NCBI GenBank assembly: GCA_947453945.1
Contig: CANGJB010000010.1
Span: 1 to 64,000, forward strand
Direction: 5' to 3'
Origin: Sphingomonadaceae bacterium
Lineage (GTDB): Bacteria > Pseudomonadota > Alphaproteobacteria > Sphingomonadales > Sphingomonadaceae
DNA: 64,000 nt
Numbering within the stretch: position 1 is the stretch's first letter; every line of letters begins with the position of its first letter. Below are positions 29,357 to 39,744 of the stretch, in pieces. The translations under genes were made by a program, and so were the position numbers. A model generated the notes under the pieces. It was not told where the DNA came from. It did no database searches and saw only the letters and a list, made by a program, of their open reading frames with translations.

Positions 29357-32215
29357 ATGTCTGAAACGCCCGACTACCGCTCGACCGTCTTCCTGCCGAA
29401 GACCGATTTCCCGATGAAGGCCGGCCTGCCGCAGAAGGAGCCGGGCATTCTCGCGCGCTGGCAGGACGAGAACCTCTACCGCGTGCTGCGTGAGAGCCGC
29501 GCGGGCGCGGAGAAGTTCATTCTGCATGATGGCCCGCCCTATGCCAACGGCGACATGCATATCGGCCATGCGCTGAACCATATCCTGAAGGACATGGTCT
29601 GCCGCACGCAGAGCCTGCTCGGCAAAGATGCGCCCTATGTGCCCGGCTGGGATTGCCACGGCCTGCCCATCGAGTGGAAGGTCGAGGAAGAGTACCGCAA
29701 GAAGAAGAAGAACAAGGACGAGGTTCCGCCGGTCGAATTCCGCGCCGAATGCCGCGCCTATGCCCAGAACTGGGTGAACGTGCAGCGCGAGCAATTGAAG
29801 CGGCTCGGCATCAATGGCGATTGGGACCACCCCTACCTGACGATGGACCCGGAAGCGGAAGGCACCATCGTTGGCGAACTGCTGAAGTTTGCGGAGAGCG
29901 GCCAGCTTTATCGCGGCGCGAAGCCGGTGATGTGGTCGCCGGTGGAGAAGACCGCGCTGGCCGAGGCGGAGATCGAGTACGAGGACATTGTCTCGACCCA
30001 GATCGACGTGGCGTTCGAGATTGTGGAATCGCCGATTGCAGAGCTGGTTGGCGCGCATGCGGTGATCTGGACGACGACGCCTTGGACCATCCCGGTGAAC
30101 CAGGCTTTGGCTTATGGGCCAGAGGTTAGCTATTGGCTTGTCACGGTAAACGGGTCGCATAAGTGCCTCGTTGCGGAGCCATTGATTGAAGCGTTTGCAA
30201 CTCGTCTCGGAGCCGGCTCGAATCTGATCGAGGTAAGTTGGCGCGGCAAAGGCTCCGACCTCGCCGGCACTATCGCCCGCCACCCGATGCACGCGCTCGG
30301 CGGGTTCTTCGCCAAGCCGCGCCCCATGCTCTCCGGCGATTTCGTCACGACCGATAGCGGCACCGGCCTTGTCCATATGGCGCCGGACCATGGCGAGGAC
30401 GACTTTGCGCTGTGCAAGGCGCACGGGATCGAGCCGGTCTTCGCGGTCGAGGGTGATGGCAAGTACCGCGAGGACTGGGGCTGGCTCGGCGGGCAGGGTT
30501 CAGTCATCAATCCCAAGTTCAATGCGCCAGATGGCCCGATCTGCGAGGCGCTGCGCGAGGCGGGCGGGCTGGTTGCGGCCTCTGCGGACTACAAGCATTC
30601 CTATCCGCATTCGTGGCGTTCGAAGGCCAAGGTGATCTATCGGTGCACGCCGCAGTGGTTCGTGCCGATGGACCGTCCGGTCGACATGCCGCACGCCGAA
30701 AGCCGGGCGGAAAACCGCTGGGACAACGAGGGCGGCGCGCTGGAGCAGCCGAACGCGACGCTGCGCCAGATCGCCATGCAGGCCATCGCCGAAACGCGCT
30801 GGGTGCCCGAAAAGGGCCGCAACCGCATTGGCGCGATGGTCGAGGGGCGGCCGGACTGGGTGCTTTCGCGCCAGCGTGCGTGGGGCGTGCCGATCACGCT
30901 GTTTGTTGACCGCAAGACCGGCCAGTACCTCAACGATCCCGCTGTCAACGCACGGATCGTGGTGGCGGTGCGCGCGGGCGGTGTCGATGCTTGGAGCGAG
31001 GAGCGGGCGCAGGAGTATCTCGGGGCCGAGTACCGGCTTGAGGACTACGAGCGCGTCACCGACATTCTCGACGTATGGTTCGATAGCGGCAGCACCCATG
31101 CCTTCGTGCTCGAATCGGGCAAGTGGCCCGATCTGCTGCGGCCTGAGGGTTACACCGGCCCCCATGCCGATCTCTATCTTGAAGGCAGCGATCAGCATCG
31201 CGGCTGGTTCCAGTCCTCGCTGCTGGAAGCCTGCGCCACACGCGGCCATGCGCCCTACAAGGCGGTGCTGACCCACGGCTTCACCATGGACCAGAAGGGC
31301 ATGAAGATGTCCAAGTCCCTGGGCAACACGATCTCGCCCATCGATCTGATGCGCGATTATGGCGCGGATATCCTGCGGCTCTGGGCGCTCTCGGTCGATT
31401 TCACCGAGGACCACCGGATCGGCAAGGAAATCCTGGCCGGCGTGGCGGACCAGTACCGCAAGCTGCGCAACACCTTCCGCTATCTGCTGGGCGCGCTCGA
31501 AGGGTATGACCACGAGGCCGAGGGCGTTGATGCGGCGGATATGCCGGAGCTTGAGCGCTACATTCTCAACCAGCTTTTTCATCTCGATGTTACGCTCAAA
31601 ACTGCAATCAACGACTTTGACTTCAACACCTACACCCGCGCGCTTACGGATTTCTGTAACGAGGACCTCTCTGCGTTCTTCTTCGATATCCGCAAGGATT
31701 GCCTCTATTGCGATGCGCCGACGGACCCGAAGCGGCGCGCCTACCGCACGGTGCTGGATGTGCTGTTTCACGCGCTGGTGCGCTATGCGGCGCCAGTGCT
31801 GGTGTTCACGGCAGAAGAGGTGTGGAGTACGCGCTTCCCCGATGCAGGTAGCGTGCACTTGCTAAGCTGGTTTGAGTCCGATCTGTTTGTCCACGATCCT
31901 GCGCTGACTGCGAAATGGGATGAACTGCGTGGATTGCGCCAAACTGTGAACGAAGCCATCGAGCCGCTGCGCCGCGAAAAGGTGGTCGGATCGAGCCTTC
32001 AGGCAGAGGTGACCGTGCCGGCCAGCGCGCCAGAAGCGGACCTTGCCGAACTGTTCATCACCGCGTCAGTCACGCGCGGGCAGGGTGATGGCGTGGAAAT
32101 CGTGCCCACCTCCCTGCACAAGTGCGGCCGCTGCTGGCGGCATCTGCCCGAAGTGACCGAAGACGGTGCGCTTTGCGCGCGGTGCGACGATGTGGTGGCG
32201 GGGCTGCCGGCATGA
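29357..32215 (+). CDS. ileS: Isoleucyl-tRNA synthetase
   Basis: 'DGPPYANGDMHIGHALNHILKD' HIGH motif, 'KMSKSLGN' KMSKS motif, C-terminal Zn site 'CGRCWRH...CARC'. Confidence 0.96.
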   Translation: MSETPDYRSTVFLPKTDFPMKAGLPQKEPGILARWQDENLYRVLRESRAGAEKFILHDGPPYANGDMHIGHALNHILKDMVCRTQSLLGKDAPYVPGWDCHGLPIEWKVEEEYRKKKKNKDEVPPVEFRAECRAYAQNWVNVQREQLKRLGINGDWDHPYLTMDPEAEGTIVGELLKFAESGQLYRGAKPVMWSPVEKTALAEAEIEYEDIVSTQIDVAFEIVESPIAELVGAHAVIWTTTPWTIPVNQALAYGPEVSYWLVTVNGSHKCLVAEPLIEAFATRLGAGSNLIEVSWRGKGSDLAGTIARHPMHALGGFFAKPRPMLSGDFVTTDSGTGLVHMAPDHGEDDFALCKAHGIEPVFAVEGDGKYREDWGWLGGQGSVINPKFNAPDGPICEALREAGGLVAASADYKHSYPHSWRSKAKVIYRCTPQWFVPMDRPVDMPHAESRAENRWDNEGGALEQPNATLRQIAMQAIAETRWVPEKGRNRIGAMVEGRPDWVLSRQRAWGVPITLFVDRKTGQYLNDPAVNARIVVAVRAGGVDAWSEERAQEYLGAEYRLEDYERVTDILDVWFDSGSTHAFVLESGKWPDLLRPEGYTGPHADLYLEGSDQHRGWFQSSLLEACATRGHAPYKAVLTHGFTMDQKGMKMSKSLGNTISPIDLMRDYGADILRLWALSVDFTEDHRIGKEILAGVADQYRKLRNTFRYLLGALEGYDHEAEGVDAADMPELERYILNQLFHLDVTLKTAINDFDFNTYTRALTDFCNEDLSAFFFDIRKDCLYCDAPTDPKRRAYRTVLDVLFHALVRYAAPVLVFTAEEVWSTRFPDAGSVHLLSWFESDLFVHDPALTAKWDELRGLRQTVNEAIEPLRREKVVGSSLQAEVTVPASAPEADLAELFITASVTRGQGDGVEIVPTSLHKCGRCWRHLPEVTEDGALCARCDDVVAGLPA

Positions 32216-32757
32216 GGAGCCCTGCGGCCCGTCTCGCAAATTGGCGTGCTGCCGGATTTGGTTTGGCGCTAGGCGTGTTTGCGCTGGACCGCGCGATCAA
32301 GGCGCTGGTGGCCGGGCCGCTCGATCTGCAGCGGATCGGCCTCATCAAGCTGCTGCCGTTCTTCGATCTGCGCTGGACCGAGAACTACGGCGTTTCCTAC
32401 GGCATGTTCACCGCGCAATCGAGCGAGACCAAGCTTGTGCTGCTGGCGATGACCGGGCTGATCGCGCTCGGCGTCGCCGTGTGGATGCTGCGCGAGAAAG
32501 TCATGGGCGAGATTGCTGCGCTGGCGCTCGTGCTGGGCGGCGCGCTTGGCAATATCTATGACCGGGCGACGCGCGGCTATGTGATCGACTATGCCGATCT
32601 GCATATCGGCGAATGGCGCCCTTTCCTGATCTTCAACCTGGCCGATGCAGCGATCACCATCGGTGTGCTGATACTGCTTGCCCGGTCGCTGCTTTCGCGC
32701 GAAAAGCCCGCCCAGCCGGCGGATGCTGATAATGATACCGCCACGGAGACTGTTTGA
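32212..32757 (+). CDS. lspA: Lipoprotein signal peptidase (signal peptidase II)
   Basis: 'WTENYGVSYGMF', 'GGALGNIYDRATRGYVIDYADLH'; ATGA overlap with ileS. Confidence 0.92.
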   Translation: MRSPAARLANWRAAGFGLALGVFALDRAIKALVAGPLDLQRIGLIKLLPFFDLRWTENYGVSYGMFTAQSSETKLVLLAMTGLIALGVAVWMLREKVMGEIAALALVLGGALGNIYDRATRGYVIDYADLHIGEWRPFLIFNLADAAITIGVLILLARSLLSREKPAQPADADNDTATETV

Positions 32758-33170
32758 TGCGTAAGTCCCTCACCATCCTGATGCTTGCCGGCGGCGCAAC
32801 GCTGCTGGGCGCGTGCTCGCAGGGTGGCTCGCTGTTCAACCGCATCCGGCCCGATGAATTCGCCGTGACCCGGCAGGCGCCGCTGGTGGTTCCGCCGGAT
32901 TTCGCGCTGATGCCGCCAAACCCCGGTGCGCCGCGCCCGCAGGATGTCGATTCGTCGAAGCAGGCGCTTGATGCCCTGTTCGGCGGCCCGGCGCCGCGCA
33001 GCGCGGTGGAAACCGATGCGCTGGGCAAGGCCGGGGCTTCGGCCGCATCGATCCGCAGCGTGGTCGGCGATCCCAAGACCAAGACTGTCGCCAAGGGCGC
33101 CGGTGTGCGCGATATCCTTTCCGCGCCGCAAGGCGATGGGCGCGAGGCGCAGACCAACATTCCGGGCTGA
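32757..33170 (+). CDS. DUF3035-like lipoprotein
   Basis: Lipobox 'GGATLLGACSQGG', 'PLVVPPDFALMPPNPGAPRPQ'. Confidence 0.75.
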   Translation: MRKSLTILMLAGGATLLGACSQGGSLFNRIRPDEFAVTRQAPLVVPPDFALMPPNPGAPRPQDVDSSKQALDALFGGPAPRSAVETDALGKAGASAASIRSVVGDPKTKTVAKGAGVRDILSAPQGDGREAQTNIPG

Positions 33171-33206
33171 TCGAGGCTTTCCCGCCAAAGGGCAGGCTTT
33201 TGGGCC

Positions 33207-34532
33207 TCAGCCGTCCAGCACCGGCGTGGCGGATGCGGGTTTGACCTTGCTTGCCAGCAGCTTGTCGATCTTGCGGCCATCCATATCGACCACTTCGAAG
33301 CGCCAGCCCTGATGCTGGAAATGCTCGCCTTCCGTGGGCAGGCGCTTCAGCACCGATAGCGCAAAGCCGGCTGCCGTGGCGAAATCGCGGTCTTCGGGAA
33401 GCTCTATGCCGAGCCGATCGCCAAGGGCATCGGCCGGCAGCGCGCCCGAAAGCAGCAGCGAGCCATCTTCGCGCACCGTGATCATCGGCGCATCACCATC
33501 ATCGCCGTGCGCGACGAAGTTTCCGACGATGGCATCAAGCAGGTCCGCCGGGGTGACGATGCCTTCGAGGTGGCCATATTCATCATGGACCAGCGCGATG
33601 GCGACTTCGGCCAGCTGGATTACGCGCAGCGCATCCATCGTATCGAGCTGGTCGGGCACGATGGCAGGCTTCTTCATCAGGCGCGAAAGCATGACCTTGC
33701 GGCCGCGCAGCAGCACCGAAAGCACATCGCGCACTTTGACCACGCCGACCACGTTGTCGACCGAGCCATCGGCGACGAGCAGCAAGGAATGCGGGCTATC
33801 GGCAATGGCGGCGCGCAGTTCGGTCTCGGGCGCGCGGCGCTCGATCCAGTGGAGTTCGGTGCGCGGGGTCATCACTTCGCGCACGGGGCGATCCGCCAGG
33901 CGCATGATCCCGGTCATCAGCGCGCGCTCGTCTTCCTCGATCACACCTGAACGCGTCGCCTCGGCGAAGATCATGTGCAGTTCTTCCGCCGTCACGTCCT
34001 GATCGTGGGTGCGGTTCACGCCGAACAGGCGCAGCAGCAGGGCCGAAGAACTGTCGAGCGTCCACACCAGCGGCGCGGTGGCGCGGGCCATGAACTTCAT
34101 CGGCCCGGCGGCGATGATGGCGATGGGCTCTGCCACGCGCAGAGCGAGCTGTTTGGGCACGAGCTCGCCGACCACGAGGCTGAGGTATGTGGTGATCGCG
34201 ATCACCAGAACGAAGCCCACCGAGGGGGCCCACTCTGCGGGGAGCCCGAGCGCGGCCAGGCGCTCGCCGGTCGGCCCGCCAAGGCTAGCGCCCGAATAGG
34301 CGCCCGCGATGATCCCGATGAGGGTGATGCCGATCTGTGCGGTGGAGAGCAGCTTGCCAGGGTCTGCCGCCAGATCGAGCGCGGTCCTTGCCCCCTTGCT
34401 GCCGGCTTCAGCCGCAACCTTGAGCCGGGCTGGGCGCGCTGAAACGATCGCCAGTTCCGTCATGGAAAACAGGGCGTTGATGACGACAAGCCCAAGGATG
34501 ATGAGGGCGTCGGGCCAAGGATAAGGGGTCAC
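33207..34532 (-). CDS. HlyC/CorC-family transporter (DUF21 + CBS + CorC-HlyC domains)
   Basis: N-terminal TM region, 'MTPRTELHWIE', CBS pair, C-terminal 'GWRFEVVDMDGRKIDKLLA'. Confidence 0.9.
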   Translation of the reverse strand: MTPYPWPDALIILGLVVINALFSMTELAIVSARPARLKVAAEAGSKGARTALDLAADPGKLLSTAQIGITLIGIIAGAYSGASLGGPTGERLAALGLPAEWAPSVGFVLVIAITTYLSLVVGELVPKQLALRVAEPIAIIAAGPMKFMARATAPLVWTLDSSSALLLRLFGVNRTHDQDVTAEELHMIFAEATRSGVIEEDERALMTGIMRLADRPVREVMTPRTELHWIERRAPETELRAAIADSPHSLLLVADGSVDNVVGVVKVRDVLSVLLRGRKVMLSRLMKKPAIVPDQLDTMDALRVIQLAEVAIALVHDEYGHLEGIVTPADLLDAIVGNFVAHGDDGDAPMITVREDGSLLLSGALPADALGDRLGIELPEDRDFATAAGFALSVLKRLPTEGEHFQHQGWRFEVVDMDGRKIDKLLASKVKPASATPVLDG

Positions 34533-34687
34533 AAAACAGGAGTTAGCAGATTTGTTGCCGCGCGCGAAGGCCTGCTATTCGGCTGCCGTTCAGGATGGTA
34601 AGACGAAGAAGCGTTTCGTAACCAGCCAAACGGCTGTAGTTCAGTTCAAGGATCCCTCATGAGAGGGCTGTTCACAGGGGAAGTATA

Positions 34688-35380
34688 ATGAAGATTCGGC
34701 GCGTTCTCGTCTCCAGCCTCTGCGCTGTTTCGCTTGTCAGCCTCTCGGCTTGTGTGACCGATCCCAACACTGGCCAGCAGAAAGTCTCGCGCACCGCCAT
34801 AGGCGCGGGCGGCGGCGCACTGGCGGGACTGTTGTTGGGCGGCCTGATCGGTGGCGGCACCGGCCGCATCATCGGCGCAGGCATCGGCGGCGTGGCCGGC
34901 GCGGCGGTCGGCTATACCTATGACAAGCAGATCAAGCAGCTGCGTGAGCAGACCGCGGGCACTGGCGTCGATGTCAGCCCTGTCGATGGCGGCAAGGCAA
35001 TCCTCGTCAACCTGCCAAACGGCGTGACCTTCGATACCGATAGTACGGTGATCAAGCCCGGCTTCCGCGATACGCTCGACAAGGTGGCGCAGAGCCTGGT
35101 GCAGTATCCCGATTCGCTGATCGACGTTTATGGGCACACCGATTCGACCGGTTCGGACGCCTACAACCAGACGCTTTCGGAGAACCGCGCGCGGGCCGTG
35201 GCGGACTATCTGTCCTCGCGCGGGGTCGCGCCGGGCCGGGTGCGCAGCCAGGGCTTCGGCGAGAGCCAGCCGGTGGCTTCGAACGCGACCGAGGAAGGCC
35301 GCTCCGCCAACCGCCGCGTGGAAATCAAGATTGTGCCAGTGACTCAGGACGACGTCGCCCGCGCGCGCCAGGGGCAGTAA
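34688..35380 (+). CDS. OmpA-family protein with glycine-zipper domain
   Basis: Lipobox-like 'LSACV', glycine zipper, 'IDVYGHTDSTGSDAYNQTLSENRARAVADYL'. Confidence 0.92.
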   Translation: MKIRRVLVSSLCAVSLVSLSACVTDPNTGQQKVSRTAIGAGGGALAGLLLGGLIGGGTGRIIGAGIGGVAGAAVGYTYDKQIKQLREQTAGTGVDVSPVDGGKAILVNLPNGVTFDTDSTVIKPGFRDTLDKVAQSLVQYPDSLIDVYGHTDSTGSDAYNQTLSENRARAVADYLSSRGVAPGRVRSQGFGESQPVASNATEEGRSANRRVEIKIVPVTQDDVARARQGQ

Positions 35381-35392
35381 AAAGAATGCTTT

Positions 35393-35429
35393 TGCCAGCC
35401 GGGTTGACGCCACGTTGATCCGGCTGGCA
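35393..35429 (+). other. Stem-loop downstream of ompA-like gene
   Basis: TGCCAGCCGG ... CCGGCTGGCA, 10-bp perfect arms, 17-nt loop, no U-tract. Confidence 0.6.
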
Positions 35430-35431
35430 TC

Positions 35432-35455
35432 GCTTCAGGCGAAGGAGCCTGAAGC
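35432..35455 (+). promoter_or_regulatory. 5'UTR hairpin with SD in loop, abutting AKR start codon
   Basis: GCTTCAGGC-gaagga-GCCTGAAGC immediately followed by ATG at 35456. Confidence 0.6.
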
Positions 35456-36457
35456 ATGACCTTTACCCGCCGCACGATTGCCGGTCGCGAGACCAACCCC
35501 ATCGGCCTTGGCTGCATGTCGCTGAGCTGGGCCTATGGCACGCCGCCGAGCGACGAAGACGGCAAGAGCTTGCTCGCCCGCGCGCTCGATCTTGGCTACG
35601 ATCACCTCGATACCGCGCGGATCTATGGCGATGGCCACAACGAAACGCTGATCGGCGAGGTACTATCCGGCCAGCGGAACCGCTTCTTCCTCGCCAGCAA
35701 GACCGGCATTATTGTCGACGGCAAGGCCCGCCGGATCGATTGCAAGCCGGAGACGATCCGGGGCGCGCTGGAAACCTCGCTGCGGCTGCTCAAAACCGAT
35801 CACATCGATCTCTACTACCTCCACCGCCGCGATTTCACGGTGCCGATCGAGGAATCGGTCGGCGCGCTGGGTGATCTGGTTCGCGAAGGCAAGATCGGCA
35901 GCATTGGCCTTTCCGAAATGTCGGCCGAGACTGTGCGCCGTGCTCATGCCGAACACCCTATCGCTGCGCTGCAGACCGAATATTCGCCGATGACCCGAAA
36001 TCCCGAGATTGCGGTGCTGGAAGTGTGTCGCGAGCTTGGCATCACCTTTGTTGCGTTCTCCCCCGTCTGCCGGGGCCTGCTGGTCGATGAGCGGCCCGAT
36101 CCCGCCGCGATGCCCAAGGGCGATATCCGTCCGAACATGCCGCGTTTTCAGGGCGAGAATTGGGCGCACAATCTGGGCCTCGCCGAAGCTTTCGCCGCCT
36201 TGGCCGCGCGCGAAGGCGTCACGGCGGCGCAGCTTGCGTTGGGCTGGGTGCTGGCCAAGGGCGAGCATATCGTGGCGATTCCCGGCACTTCGCGGCAGGA
36301 TCACCTTGCCGAGAACATCGCGCGCTGGGATTGGAAGCCCTCCGCCGCCCTGGTTTCCGAAGTGGACGGGCTGGTCAATCACCAGACCGTGGCGGGGCAC
36401 CGCTATGGGCCGGTGATGCAGTCGACGATTGATACCGAGGAGTTCGAGGCGGCTTGA
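35456..36457 (+). CDS. Aldo/keto reductase
   Basis: 'GYDHLDTARIYGDGHNETLIGEVL', 'DHIDLYYLHRRD', 'IPGTSRQDHLAENI'. Confidence 0.93.
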   Translation: MTFTRRTIAGRETNPIGLGCMSLSWAYGTPPSDEDGKSLLARALDLGYDHLDTARIYGDGHNETLIGEVLSGQRNRFFLASKTGIIVDGKARRIDCKPETIRGALETSLRLLKTDHIDLYYLHRRDFTVPIEESVGALGDLVREGKIGSIGLSEMSAETVRRAHAEHPIAALQTEYSPMTRNPEIAVLEVCRELGITFVAFSPVCRGLLVDERPDPAAMPKGDIRPNMPRFQGENWAHNLGLAEAFAALAAREGVTAAQLALGWVLAKGEHIVAIPGTSRQDHLAENIARWDWKPSAALVSEVDGLVNHQTVAGHRYGPVMQSTIDTEEFEAA

Positions 36458-36470
36458 TTCCGCTTCCAGT

Positions 36471-36609
36471 TCGTCATCCCCGCTTTCTGGTCGTCCGAGC
36501 ACCATACAATTCGTCATCCCCGCGAAGGCGGGGATCAAGGGCCGCAAAGCGCTACGCCGCTCTGGATTCCCGCCTTCGCGGGAATGACGAAGCGGGCGGG
36601 AATGACGAA
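36471..36609. repeat. REP-like palindromic cluster (family B)
   Basis: TCGTCATCCCCGC partial, TCGTCATCCCCGCGAAGGCGGGGATC, GGATTCCCGCCTTCGCGGGAATGACGA, GCGGGAATGACGA partial. Confidence 0.9.
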
Positions 36610-36628
36610 GTGTAGTGTGTGAGCGTGT

Positions 36629-37405
36629 TCAGGCCATGCGGTTCGCGCGGTCGGCCAATCGGTCCACGGCAGCAGCGTGAATCGCGGGCGCGGCTGCCAG
36701 CAGGCCGAATGCGCGCGGATCACGTTTGTTGTAGGCCAAAGGCGCGCCGAACGCATCGCTGACGGCGGCGCCGGCTTCGCGGGCGATCAGCGTGGCTGCG
36801 GCGATATCCCACTCGTAGCCCCAGCGCAGCGTGGCGAGGAGATCGGCTTCGTCGGCTGCGACCATGGCAATGCGCAGCGCGATGGAATTGGGCTTGTCGA
36901 CCAGTACCAGATCGTGATCGACGCGGGGCACGGCATCGGCGGGAACGCGCGCGCCGCTGAGCGATTGGCGGTTGCTGGCGGTAAGCGGCAAGTTGTTGCG
37001 GGTCGCGCCTTGCCCGGCCACGGCGAGCCAGAATTCGCCGCGCGCAGGGGCATCGAGCGCGCCGATCAGCGGGCGCCCTTCCGAAACGAGGGCCACCGAA
37101 ACGGCCCAGCCCGGGCGTCCGCGCACGAAATCGCGGGTGCCGTCGATGGGATCGACCAGCCAGCAAAGTCCTTTGTCGAGCCGAATGGGATCGTCGGCGG
37201 TTTCTTCGGAGAGCCAGCCGGCGGCAGGGAGAAGCGCTCCGAGTTCCTGCTTGAGATAGCCATCAACGGCGAGATCGGCGGCACTGACGGGGTTGTTCGG
37301 AGACTTGTCCCACACTTCGAGCGCGTGGCCGTGGCCGGGCCAGCTGGCAAGCGCCAGACGTCCGGCTTCGGCCATGATGTGGCGGAAGCGGTCGAAATCG
37401 ATCAT
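36629..37405 (-). CDS. Inositol-monophosphatase-family phosphatase (CysQ/HisN-like)
   Basis: 'LSEETADDPIRL', 'WLVDPIDGTRDFVRG', 'WDIAAATLIAREAGAAVSDAFG'. Confidence 0.88.
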   Translation of the reverse strand: MIDFDRFRHIMAEAGRLALASWPGHGHALEVWDKSPNNPVSAADLAVDGYLKQELGALLPAAGWLSEETADDPIRLDKGLCWLVDPIDGTRDFVRGRPGWAVSVALVSEGRPLIGALDAPARGEFWLAVAGQGATRNNLPLTASNRQSLSGARVPADAVPRVDHDLVLVDKPNSIALRIAMVAADEADLLATLRWGYEWDIAAATLIAREAGAAVSDAFGAPLAYNKRDPRAFGLLAAAPAIHAAAVDRLADRANRMA

Positions 37406-37633
37406 CGTTTTTGCGATGCGGGTTTGCGCCGCCGAGCGCAAGGGGGCGGTTGGGGCCGTGCCGGCGGGATGCGGCAATGTGAATTCGTATTCGGCGGCGC
37501 AGGGCCGGAATGCATCCATGCAGGCGCGATTGGGCTTCGCGAACCCTTTTCAACCCTTTAGTCGTGTGCTTAAGGCAGCGCGACGATCGGTTTCAATCCG
37601 CTTGCCCTCATTCTCTTGACGCGGGGAACACGC

Positions 37634-38833
37634 ATGAACGTTCATGAATATCAGGCCAAGGAATTGCTCAGCCGCTTCGGCGTCGGCATTCCCGCAGGCA
37701 TTGCCGCGCTGACGGTCGAGGCGGCGGTTGCCGCCGCGAAGCAGCTGCCCGGGCCGCTCTATGTGGTGAAGGCGCAGATCCACGCTGGCGGACGCGGCAA
37801 GGGCAAGTTCAAGGAACTCGGCCCCGATGCCAAGGGCGGCGTGCGGCTGGCCAAGTCGGTCGAGGAAGTCGAAGCCTTTGCGCGCGAAATGCTCGGCAAC
37901 ACGCTCGTCACGGTGCAGACCGGCGAAGCGGGCAAGCAGGTCAACCGGCTTTACGTGACCGACGGCGTTGATATCGCCAAGGAATACTACCTCTCGATGG
38001 TGGTGGACCGGGGCACCGGCCGCGTCGCCATGATCGTCTCGACCGAAGGCGGCATGGACATCGAAGAAGTTGCGCACTCGACGCCGGAAAAGATCGCTAC
38101 GATCACGATCGATCCGGCGCAGGGCTTCATGCCGCACCACGGCCGCGCCGTGGGCTATGCGCTGAAGCTGACCGGCGAGCTCAACAAGCAGGCCGCCAAG
38201 ATCGCGAGCCAGCTCTATGCCGCGTTCATGGCGCTTGATTGCGACATGCTGGAAATCAATCCGCTGGTGGAAACGAAAGACGGCAACCTGCTGGTCCTCG
38301 ACACCAAGATGAGCTTCGATTCGAATGCGCTCTATCGCCACCCCGACGTCGTCGCGCTGCGTGACGAGACCGAGGAAGACCCGGCTGAGATCGAAGCCAG
38401 CAAGTACGACCTCGCCTACATCAAGCTGGATGGCAACATCGGCTGCATGGTGAACGGCGCGGGCCTTGCCATGGCGACGATGGACATCATCAAGCTCAAC
38501 GGCGAATTCCCGGCCAACTTCCTCGACGTGGGCGGCGGCGCGACGACCGAAAAAGTGACCGCGGCGTTCAAGCTGATCCTTTCGGATCCGGCCGTGAAGG
38601 GCATTCTCGTCAACATCTTCGGCGGGATCATGAAGTGCGACATCATCGCCGACGGCATTGTTGCTGCGGCGAAGGAAGTGAACCTGCAGGTTCCGCTGGT
38701 CGTGCGCCTCGAAGGCACCAACGTCCAGCAGGGCAAGGATATCCTTGCCAACTCGGGTCTCCCCATTGTCCCCGCCAACGACCTTGGCGATGCCGCGCAG
38801 AAGATCGTGGCTGCAGTCCGGAAGGTTTCCTGA
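37634..38833 (+). CDS. sucC: Succinyl-CoA ligase beta subunit (ADP-forming)
   Basis: '[17 protein letters not shown]', '[12 protein letters not shown]', '[15 protein letters not shown]'. Confidence 0.96.
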   Translation: MNVHEYQAKELLSRFGVGIPAGIAALTVEAAVAAAKQLPGPLYVVKAQIHAGGRGKGKFKELGPDAKGGVRLAKSVEEVEAFAREMLGNTLVTVQTGEAGKQVNRLYVTDGVDIAKEYYLSMVVDRGTGRVAMIVSTEGGMDIEEVAHSTPEKIATITIDPAQGFMPHHGRAVGYALKLTGELNKQAAKIASQLYAAFMALDCDMLEINPLVETKDGNLLVLDTKMSFDSNALYRHPDVVALRDETEEDPAEIEASKYDLAYIKLDGNIGCMVNGAGLAMATMDIIKLNGEFPANFLDVGGGATTEKVTAAFKLILSDPAVKGILVNIFGGIMKCDIIADGIVAAAKEVNLQVPLVVRLEGTNVQQGKDILANSGLPIVPANDLGDAAQKIVAAVRKVS

Positions 38834-38836
38834 ACC

Positions 38837-39721
38837 ATGAGCATTCTCGTCAACAAGAACACCAAGGTCATCACGCAGGGCATGACCGGCAAGACCGGCG
38901 CATTCCACACTCAGGCCGCGCTGGATTACGGCACGCAGATGGTTGCGGGCGTCACCCCGGGCAAGGGCGGCACCAGCCACATCGGTCTGCCGCAGTATGA
39001 CACTGTCGCCGAAGCCAAGGCCGCGACCGGCGCGACCGCCAGCTGCATCTACGTGCCGCCTCCGGGCGCTGCGGATGCCATTCTGGAAGCGATCGATGCG
39101 CAGATGGAACTGATCGTCTGCATCACCGAGGGCATTCCGGTGCTCGACATGGTGCGCGTGAAGCGTGCGTTGCAGGGCTCGAAGTCGCGCCTGATCGGCC
39201 CGAACTGCCCCGGCGTGCTGACCCCGAACGAATGCAAGATCGGCATCATGCCGGGCAGCATCTTCAAGAAGGGCTCGGTCGGCGTCGTCTCGCGTTCGGG
39301 CACGCTGACTTATGAAGCGGTGTTCCAGACCACCAACATCGGCCTTGGCCAGACCACGGCTGTCGGCATCGGTGGCGATCCGGTGAACGGCACCAACTTC
39401 ATCGACGTGCTGGAACTGTTCCTGGCGGACGAGGACACCAAGTCGATCATCATGATCGGCGAAATCGGCGGCGACGCCGAGGAAATGGCCGCGCAGTTCC
39501 TGATCGACGAGGCGAAGAAGGGCCGCAAGAAGCCGATGGCCGGGTTCATTGCGGGCCGCTCGGCGCCTCCAGGCCGCCGCATGGGCCATGCCGGCGCGAT
39601 CGTTTCGGGCGGCAAGGGCGATGCGGAAAGCAAGATCGCCGCGATGGAAGCGGCCGGTATCCGCGTGTCGCCTTCGCCGAGCCTGCTGGGCGAGACGCTG
39701 GCGGAAGTGCTGAAGGGCTGA
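38837..39721 (+). CDS. sucD: Succinyl-CoA ligase alpha subunit
   Basis: '[33 protein letters not shown]', '[21 protein letters not shown]' phospho-His region. Confidence 0.97.
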   Translation: MSILVNKNTKVITQGMTGKTGAFHTQAALDYGTQMVAGVTPGKGGTSHIGLPQYDTVAEAKAATGATASCIYVPPPGAADAILEAIDAQMELIVCITEGIPVLDMVRVKRALQGSKSRLIGPNCPGVLTPNECKIGIMPGSIFKKGSVGVVSRSGTLTYEAVFQTTNIGLGQTTAVGIGGDPVNGTNFIDVLELFLADEDTKSIIMIGEIGGDAEEMAAQFLIDEAKKGRKKPMAGFIAGRSAPPGRRMGHAGAIVSGGKGDAESKIAAMEAAGIRVSPSPSLLGETLAEVLKG

Positions 39722-39744
39722 GCTCTTCGCAGCTTGCGAATTGA

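Noticed and set aside
30500-31858. 452-aa minus-strand ORF inside ileS
   Set aside because: Antisense shadow of a housekeeping gene.
37550-39589. 679-aa minus-strand ORF opposite sucCD
   Set aside because: Antisense mirror of two conserved genes; composition (HDRLG, RRHVDAA repeats) typical of GC-codon-bias artefact.
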